Positions 23,383 through 32,738 of a stretch of 44,519 bases of DNA are shown here, one piece after another. Made by a program: the position numbers and the translations under genes. Numbering within the stretch: the first letter of the stretch is position 1; each line of letters begins with the position of its first letter. Below the pieces are notes generated by a model that ran no database searches, had not been told where the DNA came from, and worked only from the letters and a program-made list of their open reading frames with translations. This stretch comes from an uncultured Planctomycetales bacterium (GTDB taxonomy: Bacteria > Planctomycetota > Planctomycetia > Pirellulales > Thermoguttaceae), in the NCBI GenBank assembly GCA_937889015.1, contig CALARR010000304.1, positions 1-44,519 on the forward strand, in the 5' to 3' direction.

Positions 23383-24522
23383 ATGTTGCAGTATTGGACC
23401 GCCGGCGAATCGCATGGCAAGAGCCTGTTGGCGATGGTTGATGGTTTCCCGGCCGGCGTGGCTGTGGACCCAGCTCCCATCGATCTGGAGTTACGTCGGC
23501 GTCAGGGCGGCTATGGACGCGGTGGCCGGCAGCGTATCGAGACCGACCACGTCGAGATCCTCAGTGGCCTGTGGCGCGGCCAAAGCCTGGGCAGCCCGAT
23601 TGCCCTGCTGGTGCCCAACAGGGACTACAAGATCGAGAAAATGGAAGAACTCCAGTGCGCGCGGCCCGGGCACGGGGATCTGAGTGGGGCCATGAAGTTC
23701 CTGGCCCCGATCCGCGCGATCTTGGAACGGGCCAGTGCGCGTGAGACCGCAGCGCGCGTGGCAGCCGGGGCACTGGCCGCGCAACTGTTGGTATCTTTCG
23801 GCATCCAGGCGTTGGGATACGTGGTCGAACTGGGCGGCATCCGCATCGAACCGCGGCCGGGTACGCTGGCCGAGCATCGGGCCCTGCGCGAAGCAAGCGA
23901 GATCTATGCCCTGGACCCTGAGCAGGACGCGCCGGTCAAGACGCTCATCGATCGTTGCCAGAAAGAGGGTGACACGCTGGGCGGCGTGATCGAAGTCCGC
24001 GTCGAGGGGTTGCCCTTCGGTCTGGGAACGCATGCCCAATGGGACCGCAAGCTGGACGGCAAACTGGCCCAGGCCGTGATGGCCGTGCAGGCGATCAAGG
24101 GCGTGGAGATTGGGCTGGGATTCGAGGCAGCGCGCCGTCGCGGCTCACAAGTCCACGACCCGATCCTCTACGATCCGCACCAGACGCAGGGCCCGACGCT
24201 CGGCTTTCAGCGTCCGACCAACAATGCCGGCGGCCTGGAGGCGGGCATGACCAATGGTCAGCCGCTGGTGCTGCGCGCGGCCATGAAGCCCATCAGCACC
24301 TTGGCTCGGCCGCTGGAATCGGTGAATCTGCAGACGCGGCAGGCGGATAAGGCGGCGTACGAGCGGAGCGATGTGTGCGCGGTTTCGGCCGCCAGCGTGA
24401 TCCTGGAAAATGTCGTAGCGTTTGAGATCGCTTGCGCTCTGGTCGACAAGTTTGGCGGGGACAGTCTGGCCGAGATGCAGGCGCGCTGGCGATTGTTCCA
24501 CGAAATGGCCGCGCAGCGATAA
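23383..24522 (+). CDS. aroC: Chorismate synthase
   Basis: The protein is 379 residues from the ATG at 23383; the 21-codon upstream extension is not conserved-looking. The family signatures are all present: GESHG at residues 8-12, the RASARETAARVAAG stretch near 118-131, the GGLEAGMTNGQP motif near 285-296 followed by AAMKPI, and RSDVCAV near the C-terminus. The enzyme converts 5-enolpyruvylshikimate-3-phosphate to chorismate with reduced FMN as cofactor, the last common step of aromatic amino acid synthesis. No Shine-Dalgarno sequence is evident. It is followed after 33 bases by a membrane-anchored unknown, probably in the same transcript. Confidence 0.95.
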   Translation: MLQYWTAGESHGKSLLAMVDGFPAGVAVDPAPIDLELRRRQGGYGRGGRQRIETDHVEILSGLWRGQSLGSPIALLVPNRDYKIEKMEELQCARPGHGDLSGAMKFLAPIRAILERASARETAARVAAGALAAQLLVSFGIQALGYVVELGGIRIEPRPGTLAEHRALREASEIYALDPEQDAPVKTLIDRCQKEGDTLGGVIEVRVEGLPFGLGTHAQWDRKLDGKLAQAVMAVQAIKGVEIGLGFEAARRRGSQVHDPILYDPHQTQGPTLGFQRPTNNAGGLEAGMTNGQPLVLRAAMKPISTLARPLESVNLQTRQADKAAYERSDVCAVSAASVILENVVAFEIACALVDKFGGDSLAEMQARWRLFHEMAAQR

Positions 24523-24555
24523 TTCTGTGACAGAACTCTTTGTTGGTGGACACGG

Positions 24556-25830
24556 ATGTTCACTTTGCACGATTCAACCCGCCGTCTGTTGTGCCTGGTC
24601 GTTTTCCTGGGGCTGGGATTGGCGCCCACGCTGTGGACCGCCCGTTGGTGCCTGGGACGCAATCATCCGGCACTCGCCGCAAACGAGGCCCAACGCCTGA
24701 GCCTTTCGCTGGGGCTACGCGTGGGACTGACGCGATTTGAGTATCTCCGGCCCGACGCCGTCGCCTACTATGGACTGCAACTGGCCGATCCGGAGACGGG
24801 CCGTCCGCTGGCACGCTGCGAGTCGTTGCGTTGCACGCGTGCCACCAGCCGTGACGCCGCGGGCCAATCCGTGGAGAGCCTGCACCTGGTCGCCAAACAG
24901 TGCGACCTGGAGGCCGATGGCCTGACCGAGTTGGGACGCCTCGTGCAGCGTTTGCTGCAATCACGTACGGCCTGGAGCAGTCCACATGGCCGTCTGGAAG
25001 CCACGGCGGTCTCTGTCCGAAGTCCTGCCGCCAGCGTCCAGCTTCGAGACGTGCAAGGACAAATGGGTACCTTGCCCAGCGGAGGGCAGGCCGAGATCGT
25101 ATTTCGCCTGCCAGGCACCACGGAGGTCGAACCGGTGCGGATCCGGTTGGGACGCAACCGCCAAATGAACCCTCCGGCGACCGGTTTTGAGTTGAGCACA
25201 GGTGGGACGGCGATCGCTTGCCGCACCTTGGCCCTGGGCCTGCCGCTGTTCGCCCGTTTCGGCGCGCAGTCACGTTGGAGCGGGACTCTCTGGGCGAACC
25301 AGATGTCCGAAGATTGGCAGGGGGAGTTGACTGGGCGTCTGCTGGACCTCGACTTGGCGGGGTTGTTCAGCCAGGGATTTCCCCACAAGCTCAGCGGCAC
25401 GGCCAACCTGGATATTCAAGTCGCGCGATTCCGCCAGGGGCGGTTGGAAGAAGCGGCCGGCGTGGTGCTGGCCGGGCCGGGCGTCATCAGTCGCTCGCTT
25501 CTGGACGCAGCCGTCACCCGCTTGACGCTGCTGCGCGGAGCCACGCCAGCGGTACCCAGCGATCTGGTGCCATACAGAGAGTTGGCGGCCGGGTTTCTGC
25601 TAGACGCACGCGGTCTGGCCCTCCGCGGCAGAGGCGGTGCGATCCTGGTCGACAACCAAGGGCCGCTGCTCGGCGATCCCGCCACTCAGTCCCTGCCTCT
25701 GGCCAGCGTCCTGCAATTGCTCGTGCCGGAGAGCGACGTGTCGATCCCCGCCAGCCGCCAGGCCGAACGCCTCATGCAATGGCTTCCGCTGCCCGAAGCC
25801 CTGGCTCCGGCGGTCACCGCGCAGCGCTGA
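24556..25830 (+). CDS. Membrane-anchored unknown, AsmA-like repeat architecture
   Basis: The protein is 424 residues. A single N-terminal membrane helix (about 10-30) is followed by a large extracytoplasmic part rich in beta-strand patterns of alternating hydrophobic residues. Segments such as GELTGRLLDLDLAGLF and SGTANLDIQVARFRQGRLEEAAG resemble the sheet repeats of AsmA/TamB-like envelope proteins, where strands of this kind form a groove that carries lipid. That resemblance is structural impression only; no family-defining motif is present. It lies 33 bases after aroC on the same strand. Expression with aroC is likely, but a functional link is not obvious. Confidence 0.55.
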   Translation: MFTLHDSTRRLLCLVVFLGLGLAPTLWTARWCLGRNHPALAANEAQRLSLSLGLRVGLTRFEYLRPDAVAYYGLQLADPETGRPLARCESLRCTRATSRDAAGQSVESLHLVAKQCDLEADGLTELGRLVQRLLQSRTAWSSPHGRLEATAVSVRSPAASVQLRDVQGQMGTLPSGGQAEIVFRLPGTTEVEPVRIRLGRNRQMNPPATGFELSTGGTAIACRTLALGLPLFARFGAQSRWSGTLWANQMSEDWQGELTGRLLDLDLAGLFSQGFPHKLSGTANLDIQVARFRQGRLEEAAGVVLAGPGVISRSLLDAAVTRLTLLRGATPAVPSDLVPYRELAAGFLLDARGLALRGRGGAILVDNQGPLLGDPATQSLPLASVLQLLVPESDVSIPASRQAERLMQWLPLPEALAPAVTAQR

Positions 25831-26139
25831 GTCGACCACGGCCCCGGCCACCCGTCGCCGAGGGGGCCGGTTCTTCAAAGCGGGGGAGTTTGTGCAATTC
25901 GACTATTTTTCTACCTTGGCGCCGACCGTCGCTTGACTCGTCCTCGAACGGCAATCAAATTCAACTACGTGCGGTATACCGATTGTCCCGGTTGTGCGTG
26001 CGCCATGCGGGATCGCGTCGCCAGTGGCCATCGCTCGCCCGATTCGATCGCGGCCGCAACCTGCCTCATAATCGAATACCCACCTGGATTCATCTGCAAG
26101 AGACTGCCTCGCCAATTCCTGCCCCGGAGTAGTGCCGTG
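25831..26139. other. Intergenic region before LamG PEP-CTERM gene
   Basis: This 309-base stretch has no gene I can support, although the downstream frame is open from 25933. A GC stem, CCGGCC (25844-25849) with GGCCGG (25865-25870), follows the upstream stop by 13 bases and then TTCTTC, so it could be a weak terminator. A -10-like CATAAT at 26067-26072 has no good -35 partner. Confidence 0.4.
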
Positions 26140-27042
26140 ATGAAGACCGCGAGTATCGGGCTGTGCCTGCTGATCCTAGGCAGCAGTCGCCTGGTGCAAG
26201 GCGCCAGTTACTGGGAAACGGTCCAAGCTCAGAACCCGTCCGGTTATTGGCGATTCAGCCCAAGCGAAATCAGCGGTACGACCGTGGCGCCCACTACGGG
26301 TAGCGTCAGCGGTACGTTGATCAACGGCGTCACCGCCGGTGCTGCCGGCCCGCAGACTTCCGGCTTCGGCGTTGGCAACACGGCGCTGGATCTGGAGAAC
26401 ACGACCAAGGTCGGTCTGTCACAGGCTCAGTATCTCAATTTGGGCGACAATTTCGACACCACGCGCACGGCCTTCACCTTCTCGGCGTGGATCAACCCCG
26501 AGAGTTGGCACTCGTCGGGCAGCACCTTCGCCGGCACGTTATTGGCCAAGTGGGGTACGGGAGGCACTGGCAATCAGTTCTTCCTGTCCCTCATTGACAA
26601 TCCGATCGGCACGGAGAGCCTGTTGTCTTATGTGGACATCAATACTAACAAGGCATCGACCGCTGTGGGGTCCATTGAACTCGGCGAATGGCAGCACGTA
26701 GCCCTGGTCTTTCAAGGGGATGACCCCAGCGTCGCTGGGAACGACGGCTACCTGAACCTGTACCTCAATGGTGAGCAAGCGGCGTCTCTGCCGCTCAGCC
26801 TGGCGGCCTATCGGGACGGAACCTCGCAAATCTTCATCGGCGCACCCAATACCGGAAACTACGGTTTCGACGGCCTGATCGACGAGATCGCCATCTGGGA
26901 CGGCACGGCCCTCAGCGGCGAGCAGATCCAGGCGCAGTACCTGGCCGCCGTGCCGGAGCCCTCGACCTTGATCGGAATGCTGAGTGCCGCCGTCACGGGC
27001 GCAGCCCTGGTGTTGTGGCGGCGACGCAAGGTCCGGTCGTAG
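26140..27042 (+). CDS. LamG-domain PEP-CTERM protein
   Basis: The protein is 300 residues from the ATG at 26140 (a GTG directly before it, or a longer frame from 25933, are less likely). A Sec signal peptide (MKTASIGLCLLILGSSRLVQG) is followed by a concanavalin-like LamG fold at about 25-265, with the typical ending GLIDEIAIWDGTALSGEQI. The C-terminus is a PEP-CTERM sorting tail: VPEPSTLIGM, a hydrophobic helix, then RRRK. PEP-CTERM proteins are processed by an exosortase and displayed on or released from the surface; LamG domains commonly bind carbohydrate. No exosortase gene is in the window. It is followed by a second PEP-CTERM gene. Confidence 0.88.
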   Translation: MKTASIGLCLLILGSSRLVQGASYWETVQAQNPSGYWRFSPSEISGTTVAPTTGSVSGTLINGVTAGAAGPQTSGFGVGNTALDLENTTKVGLSQAQYLNLGDNFDTTRTAFTFSAWINPESWHSSGSTFAGTLLAKWGTGGTGNQFFLSLIDNPIGTESLLSYVDINTNKASTAVGSIELGEWQHVALVFQGDDPSVAGNDGYLNLYLNGEQAASLPLSLAAYRDGTSQIFIGAPNTGNYGFDGLIDEIAIWDGTALSGEQIQAQYLAAVPEPSTLIGMLSAAVTGAALVLWRRRKVRS

Positions 27043-27165
27043 CTGCAGGCGGCACCGGACCCGCAGTCGCAATGGCGACGATTCCCTCGCCGTGCTCGCT
27101 CCGTCGCGAGCCGGACACCGTGATCGCCATCCATCAGCCTGTCTTGCCGCCGGGAGAGTTGTTTC

Positions 27166-28548
27166 ATGCCCCGTACCATTCGCCTGTTGATCATCGTCGT
27201 GATCGCGGCCTGCCTGCATCCCCGACTTCAGGCCGCGGTGGTCAACAGCTCCACGTGGCACTATTCCTCCTCTGTCAGCGCCACCGGCAGCGGCGATCCC
27301 CTGGACCTGGTGACGTTGCTGGACTACGACACCACCATGGTCAATGCGCCGATCATGGTTTTGATGCACGGCTATTCCACGGGCGGGGGCAATTCCATCG
27401 CCAGTTATTATCAACAGGCCCAACGCTTGCGCGACGCCGGATTCTTCGTGCTCACCGTGGCCATGCGCGGACGCGATGGCTCACAGGGAGTCCGTGACTC
27501 CGGGGGCGTGGAGATCCACGATATCTACGACGCGGTGGAAGCGGTCAAAACCCAATTCGCGGGCATCGTGAATCCGACGAGCGTTTCGATCACCGGCTAC
27601 TCCGGCGGCGGCGGCAACGTGATGTCGGCCCTCACCAAGTTCCCCGACTACTTTCGCGTGGGGGCGGCCTTCTTCGGCATGTCGGACTACGGATACGATG
27701 CCGCGCACAGTTGGTACGCTGACGGGGCGTCGACATCGCACCAGGCGCAAATGAACACCGATGTCGGCAATCCGCTTACGGGCGGCGACGCCGTGACCGA
27801 CCGCTACCTGGCGCGCGCTTCAAACCTGGGCTCCAAGAACAACCCCTACAGTGAGATCCACCTGTTCGTCAACGCGGACGAGGAAGTCTGCAAGCCGGTC
27901 CAGTCCACGAGCTACCGTGACAATGCTGTTGCCAGCGCCACTTACGATGGCGAATTCGACAACGTCACGGTCCATATCGGCCAGGCCGGCACCTACCACG
28001 ATTTCGATGGCGACGGGACCAACGACGCGAATGAACAGCAGTACTGGCCCCACGGAAAACCGACTGCCAATCAACAGGCTGCCGCCGAACAGTGGTATCT
28101 CACGCGACTCCTGAGCGGCGAAATCGCCCAACCGACACTCAACGACCAAGACCAGTTGCTGGTCCTGGGATACGTGAAGACGTCCAAGTTCTCCCTCTGG
28201 CTAGGAGACGGCCAGAACGCCGCCGGCGACCTGGACTACAGCCTGTCGGATGAGGAGATGACGTTCGACTTGGCGCTGGCCAGCAACGACGCAAGCGTGA
28301 CCGGAGTTTTGCAGGTCGATACCTCGCGATTGGGTGATCGCCCCGTCAACGTGCTCCTCAACGGCGAGCAAGTGGATTCGTTCTCCGGCGGCGGTTTGTA
28401 CACGTTCACCGGCCTGGGCGATCAAGACTCGCTGGTCTTTTCGGCTGTTCCCGAACCGGGGATGATCGTGATGCTGATTTCGGCTGGCGTGTCCGGCGGG
28501 TTGCTCGCATGGCGGCGCTCAGCGCGTTCGCGCAGACCGACCGCGTGA
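27166..28548 (+). CDS. Secreted alpha/beta-hydrolase with PEP-CTERM tail
   Basis: The protein is 460 residues; GGGAG (27152-27156) stands nine bases before the ATG. A Sec signal (residues 5-24) precedes an alpha/beta-hydrolase of the prolyl-oligopeptidase-like type. HGYSTGGGN near 68-76 forms the oxyanion region, the nucleophile is S146 in GYSGGGGN, a candidate acid lies in VNADEE, and a candidate histidine in AGTYHDFDGDGTND. That last stretch looks like a calcium-binding DxDGxxD loop next to the catalytic histidine. A small beta domain (about 330-425) and a PEP-CTERM tail (VPEPGMIVM, hydrophobic helix, RR-rich end) follow. Likely a surface-displayed peptidase or esterase; substrate unknown. 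Confidence 0.85.
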   Translation: MPRTIRLLIIVVIAACLHPRLQAAVVNSSTWHYSSSVSATGSGDPLDLVTLLDYDTTMVNAPIMVLMHGYSTGGGNSIASYYQQAQRLRDAGFFVLTVAMRGRDGSQGVRDSGGVEIHDIYDAVEAVKTQFAGIVNPTSVSITGYSGGGGNVMSALTKFPDYFRVGAAFFGMSDYGYDAAHSWYADGASTSHQAQMNTDVGNPLTGGDAVTDRYLARASNLGSKNNPYSEIHLFVNADEEVCKPVQSTSYRDNAVASATYDGEFDNVTVHIGQAGTYHDFDGDGTNDANEQQYWPHGKPTANQQAAAEQWYLTRLLSGEIAQPTLNDQDQLLVLGYVKTSKFSLWLGDGQNAAGDLDYSLSDEEMTFDLALASNDASVTGVLQVDTSRLGDRPVNVLLNGEQVDSFSGGGLYTFTGLGDQDSLVFSAVPEPGMIVMLISAGVSGGLLAWRRSARSRRPTA

Positions 28549-28738
28549 GCCATTTCGTTTCGCCTCCGCCCCGGGGCTGCGCGGATTTCTACAAAGTTTG
28601 ACTGTAAATCGCCTTGCCGGCCGGACCGCTGGCGGGACACGATAGAGGTCGGCTGCAACTTGGTGGACAAGATCCTTTGCCCACCGGGGTTCCCGCCACG
28701 CCATCCATCGCCTGCCCTTCCCGCCTGGAGCCCGCCTG

Positions 28739-31327
28739 ATGTCCGGCCTCGTTCGATTTGCCACTATGCAGCGCGCCATTCGCAGCGTCGCCCGCCACCC
28801 CCTGGCCCGGACCGCCTGCCTGATGGCCGGTCTGAGCATGCTCTTCCCAGCTCGCGATCTGTGCGCCGCTGAGGCCAAGACGGGCCCCTCCCCGATTCTG
28901 GAGAACGCCGCAATCCGTGTGAGCATCGACCCGCAGACAGCCGCGTGGGAAGTCCGTGACAAGCGTAACGACCAGTTGTGGCGACAGTCGCCGGACGAAA
29001 CGGTCCAGGGCCGCGTGAAGGTGCAGAGCGTGCGCAGTCGCCCAACGCCGGACGAAGGCGTCGAGGCCCACATCACCTATTTGACCGACGGCAAACAGCA
29101 ACTGCCGATGGTGCTCCGCTGGCGTCTGGTGGCCGACGCGGCGGAACTGAGCTTCGAGGTCTCAGGCGATGCGCAGGGCCCGATGCCCGAGGTCCCGCTG
29201 CCAGCCCCGTTCGTCCTTGATGCGGCGCAGGGGGCCATGGTCGTCTCGCACCAGGCCGGCCTGCTTTTCGGCGTGGAGGAAGTGCAGTGGCACGGCCGGA
29301 AGTTCATGCTCAGCATGCCCTGGTTCGGCGCTCAGGATTTGGCGACCGGGCAAGGCTACATGGCCATTCTCGAAACGCCCGACGACATGGAGTTGCGCGG
29401 CTGCAAGGTGCGTGGCGATCAACGCGAGGTGCTGTCGATGCAAGTCGTGCTGTTGGCGCAGAAGGGCAAGTTTGGAGCGGCCCGGCGCCTGCGCTATCGC
29501 TTCTTCGATCAGGGCGGTTACGTGGCCATGGCCAAGCACTACCGCAGCTACGCGCGCGACAAAGGGTTGCTGAAGACCTTGACGGAAAAACGCCAGGAGC
29601 GGCCGAACATCGACCGCCTGGTGGGGGCGGTGAACATCTACGGCAACGACTTCCAGAACATCGAAGAGTTGCGCCGGCAAGGGATCGAACGCGCTCTGGT
29701 TTCGGGATTCGTCAAGGATCAGGTCCGGCAGATGAACGCCTGGGGATACCTGTCGAGCCACTACGACATCTATACCGACCTGTACGAACCGGGCACCCGG
29801 CCCAGCAAGTGGGAACGCTGCGAGGGCTTCCGCTTTCCCAAAGACGTGATCAAGAAGCCCGATGGCTCGAACCTCATCGGCTGGTGTCCGGTTCTCGATC
29901 CGGAGACCGGCAAGAAGGATCCGAGCTACGTGATCTGCTGGACCTGCGGACTGCGCACCTTGCGGCAGAAGATGCCCCACCGTCTGGCCGAATCGCCGTT
30001 TTCGGCCTACTTCCTCGACTGCGTGACCGCCACAGCGCTGCGCGAGTGCTACGATCCCAACCACCCGCTCACACGGAGCGAGGACCGGGAAACGCGAGTT
30101 AAGCAGTTTGCCTATCTGTCGCAGGAACTCGGCTTGGTGGTCGGTTCCGAAGAGGGTCGCGACTGGGCGGCGGCCGCGGCCGACTACTTCGAGGGCGTGA
30201 TGGGCACCGGCACCTGGCTGGCATTCAACAAGCAGTTGCACGCCATTCCCTTTGAACCATTCGTTCCCACCGAACGCTACCAGGACCTGACCCTGAATCC
30301 GGCCCGGCGCGTTCCGCTGTTCCAACTGGTTTACGGGGATTGCGTGGAGACGACCTGGCGCTGGGGCGACAGCAATCACCGCATGCTCGACTTCTGGGAC
30401 CAAAAGGATCTGCTGAACATCGTCCATGCCTCCATGCCCACGTGGATCCTGTGGCGACCGCAGCAGGACCTGTTCTGGAACAACATCGATCGTTTCCTGG
30501 AGTGCTATAACCACGTGTGCCGCTGGCGGCGTGCCGTAGGCTACGCGGAAATGACCAACCACGAACGTCTGACCAAGGACGGCCTGGTCCACAAGAGCAG
30601 CTTCGCCAACGGGGCTTCGGTCACGGTCAACTTCGCGCGCCAGCCGCACACGCTGGCCGACGGCAGCCAGATCCCCTCGCGAAGCTTCCTCATCCAAGGC
30701 GCCCCCGCACAGCTTTCGGGCCTGCCCGTGGGCCGGCCAATCCAGGTCCGCGAGGACTGGAAGCCGCGTCCCAACGACCCCTCGCAGGCCGCGGGCTTTG
30801 AGCGAGGCCCTGGCACGTGGCGCGCCGCCAAAGGAATGAGGCTGGAGATCCAGGATGCGATCGTACATGGCGGCCAGCGTGCGGCGCGACTCTCGGGCAC
30901 GCAAACGGGCGGCTGGTCCTATGCCGCGGCCGGCAAAGTGCCGCTGCAGCCCGGCCAGAAATACCTGATTCGGGGCTGGCTCCGCGTGGACGCGCTGGAA
31001 GACGCGAAGAACCCATCCCAGAACCACCCCCGCCAAGACGCACGGCCCAGCGGCAGCCAGTCGCCGGCAGACTCTGGGACCAACGCGAAATACGCCCCTT
31101 TGATCAAGTGCGGCATCAGCCAGGGCTCCCGGCACCTGAGCAACGCCCTGACCAAGGCCTACGACATGACGAAGCTGGGCACCTGGCAGCAATTGGAGGG
31201 GACTTTCGTTGCCCCTCAAGAGGCCGACGCAGGCAGCCTGGCCGTCGAGAAACGGACCACCGAGCCGCTGACCGCCACGCTCTACCTGGACGAAGTGGAA
31301 CTGCTGCCGACTGGAACGACGCCGTAG
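28739..31327 (+). CDS. Large secreted glycosidase-like protein (GH101/DUF5696-like)
   Basis: The protein is 862 residues; GGAG (28727-28730) lies eight bases before the ATG. A long-headed signal peptide is cut near CAAEA (about residue 44). Residues 50-270 form a beta-rich domain like those before GH101-type barrels. Residues 280-610 look like a TIM barrel with candidate catalytic D427 (YFLDCVTA) and E471/E472 (VGSEEGRDW) at the ends of successive strands, the spacing seen in retaining GH101-like enzymes. Residues 690-860 resemble a carbohydrate-binding jelly-roll (GGQRAARLSG, PGQKYLIRGWLRV). GH101 enzymes cleave the core disaccharide of O-linked glycans, but this protein is a distant relative at best and its substrate is open. 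Confidence 0.6.
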   Translation: MSGLVRFATMQRAIRSVARHPLARTACLMAGLSMLFPARDLCAAEAKTGPSPILENAAIRVSIDPQTAAWEVRDKRNDQLWRQSPDETVQGRVKVQSVRSRPTPDEGVEAHITYLTDGKQQLPMVLRWRLVADAAELSFEVSGDAQGPMPEVPLPAPFVLDAAQGAMVVSHQAGLLFGVEEVQWHGRKFMLSMPWFGAQDLATGQGYMAILETPDDMELRGCKVRGDQREVLSMQVVLLAQKGKFGAARRLRYRFFDQGGYVAMAKHYRSYARDKGLLKTLTEKRQERPNIDRLVGAVNIYGNDFQNIEELRRQGIERALVSGFVKDQVRQMNAWGYLSSHYDIYTDLYEPGTRPSKWERCEGFRFPKDVIKKPDGSNLIGWCPVLDPETGKKDPSYVICWTCGLRTLRQKMPHRLAESPFSAYFLDCVTATALRECYDPNHPLTRSEDRETRVKQFAYLSQELGLVVGSEEGRDWAAAAADYFEGVMGTGTWLAFNKQLHAIPFEPFVPTERYQDLTLNPARRVPLFQLVYGDCVETTWRWGDSNHRMLDFWDQKDLLNIVHASMPTWILWRPQQDLFWNNIDRFLECYNHVCRWRRAVGYAEMTNHERLTKDGLVHKSSFANGASVTVNFARQPHTLADGSQIPSRSFLIQGAPAQLSGLPVGRPIQVREDWKPRPNDPSQAAGFERGPGTWRAAKGMRLEIQDAIVHGGQRAARLSGTQTGGWSYAAAGKVPLQPGQKYLIRGWLRVDALEDAKNPSQNHPRQDARPSGSQSPADSGTNAKYAPLIKCGISQGSRHLSNALTKAYDMTKLGTWQQLEGTFVAPQEADAGSLAVEKRTTEPLTATLYLDEVELLPTGTTP

Positions 31328-31376
31328 CCGCACCGGCCCACCACTCACATCTTCTGGGCAGCGGAGACGACGCGGC

Positions 31377-32738
31377 TCACGCAGCCCTGCGCTCGATCTC
31401 CGCGGTCGGCATGCTCCAGCGCTGCTTCGCCGCCAGGGCTGGCAGCAGTTGTTCGAGGTTGTCCAGACGCGAGAGCAGCAGACCGAATTGCTGATCGCTC
31501 GGCAACGCGCCACAGAGGTGCTTTTCCAGGGCCTCGGCACGCAGTTCCGCAAGTTGTTGCTGGTAGCTGGCCAACTGTTCCGGGGGCAGTCCCGCCTGCC
31601 GCGACGTTTGCACGGCGTCGATTTCCAGCTTCGTGCACAGCCGCAAGTAGTCGTTCATGCCCGACGTCCTGCGGCGGCGGAGCCATTGCCAAAGCAGGAT
31701 CACGGCCGAGGTGACCGACACGCCCAGGCCGCGGAGGTTCATCACGTTATCGATGAAGTCCTTGTTGATCCAGGGATCGTGACGGTGGAGATAGGCGGTC
31801 GTCCCGGAATGGTTGGGGTACTCGGCCGATCGCAGAATCAAGGAAGCGTTCAAGGGCGGAAGGCCGGCACGCCGCGCGAAGTCGCTCTCGTACAGCACCT
31901 CCAGCAAGCGGCGAATGGCCGTCTTCGGCACGGCGGAATTGGCAATCACCACCGCGCGCGATCCGACCGTGTGCAGCGGCCGGTCGGGCACGGCCGGTTG
32001 CGCTCCGTACGTGTGCGCCGGCACAACCACGTCCTCGATCGCTGACTTGCGGAGATTCATCGCCGCCCCAAAGGGCAATTCCAGCAGGCGGTAGCCGTAC
32101 TGCTGCACCAACCGCTCGCCGAGCGGGGAAGGCAACGGAGCCAGGCTGAAAACGCCGTCGGGCATCGCCTCTGGGGACAAAGCGATCAATTCCGGGTAGG
32201 AGTAGCTCTCTTCCTCGTAGTCGCTTTCGGGCTGCATGCCGATGAAGTCCAGTACGTCACGGGCGATGCTTCGCGTGCCGCTGCCCGGCGAGCCCAGGTT
32301 GATCCGTCTGCCTTGTAAGGCGGCCACGCCTCCGGCGAGCATGTCCGGACGCACGAACAGTTGCAGCGGTTCGCAATCCAAGACGGCCACCTGTGTGACG
32401 TGTTCGGCGCGCACCGCCAGGCCGGCCGGAACCACCGCCAGGTCCAGTTCGCCGCTGCCAACCATGGCGATCGAATCGGCCGCACGCGTGAAGGGTTGCT
32501 GAACCTGGAACCTCAGATCGTACTGCAGCGCCTCGTCGCAGAGGATCGAGAGCAATTCCTTGCGATACTTCAACTCCACGCCCGAGCCGACCCGCAGTTG
32601 ATACACGGTCGTCTGCACATGCCAGACCCAGAGACCGATCGAGACCGCCACGGCCACAATCGCCAAGAGGGCCAACAGTGGCTTCTCGCGCAGGCGGGAC
32701 ACAACCAGGCGCGGCAGCAGATCGGTATAGCGTCGCAT
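31377..32738 (-). CDS. Membrane-anchored TAXI/NMT1-type substrate-binding protein
   Basis: The protein is 453 residues from the ATG at 32738; the frame runs on to a TTG at 32771, less likely. Residues 20-40 are a membrane helix not followed by a cleavage site. Residues 45-315 are a TAXI-type periplasmic binding fold (GSGELDLAVVPAGL, INLGSPGSGTRSIARDVLDF). A second membrane helix at about 328-346 ends in WLRRRR, and about 100 residues of charged, helical cytoplasmic tail follow. Ordinary TAXI proteins are soluble partners of TRAP permeases; no TRAP permease is nearby, and two-ended anchoring suggests a sensor or scaffold. It is transcribed from a promoter with an inverted repeat in its spacer and converges with the GH101-like gene. 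Confidence 0.75.
   Translation of the reverse strand: MRRYTDLLPRLVVSRLREKPLLALLAIVAVAVSIGLWVWHVQTTVYQLRVGSGVELKYRKELLSILCDEALQYDLRFQVQQPFTRAADSIAMVGSGELDLAVVPAGLAVRAEHVTQVAVLDCEPLQLFVRPDMLAGGVAALQGRRINLGSPGSGTRSIARDVLDFIGMQPESDYEEESYSYPELIALSPEAMPDGVFSLAPLPSPLGERLVQQYGYRLLELPFGAAMNLRKSAIEDVVVPAHTYGAQPAVPDRPLHTVGSRAVVIANSAVPKTAIRRLLEVLYESDFARRAGLPPLNASLILRSAEYPNHSGTTAYLHRHDPWINKDFIDNVMNLRGLGVSVTSAVILLWQWLRRRRTSGMNDYLRLCTKLEIDAVQTSRQAGLPPEQLASYQQQLAELRAEALEKHLCGALPSDQQFGLLLSRLDNLEQLLPALAAKQRWSMPTAEIERRAA

Noticed and set aside
29162..31552. 796-codon minus-strand frame opposite the GH101-like gene
   Set aside because: It lacks a ribosome site and protein-like features and overlaps a well-formed secreted protein on the other strand.
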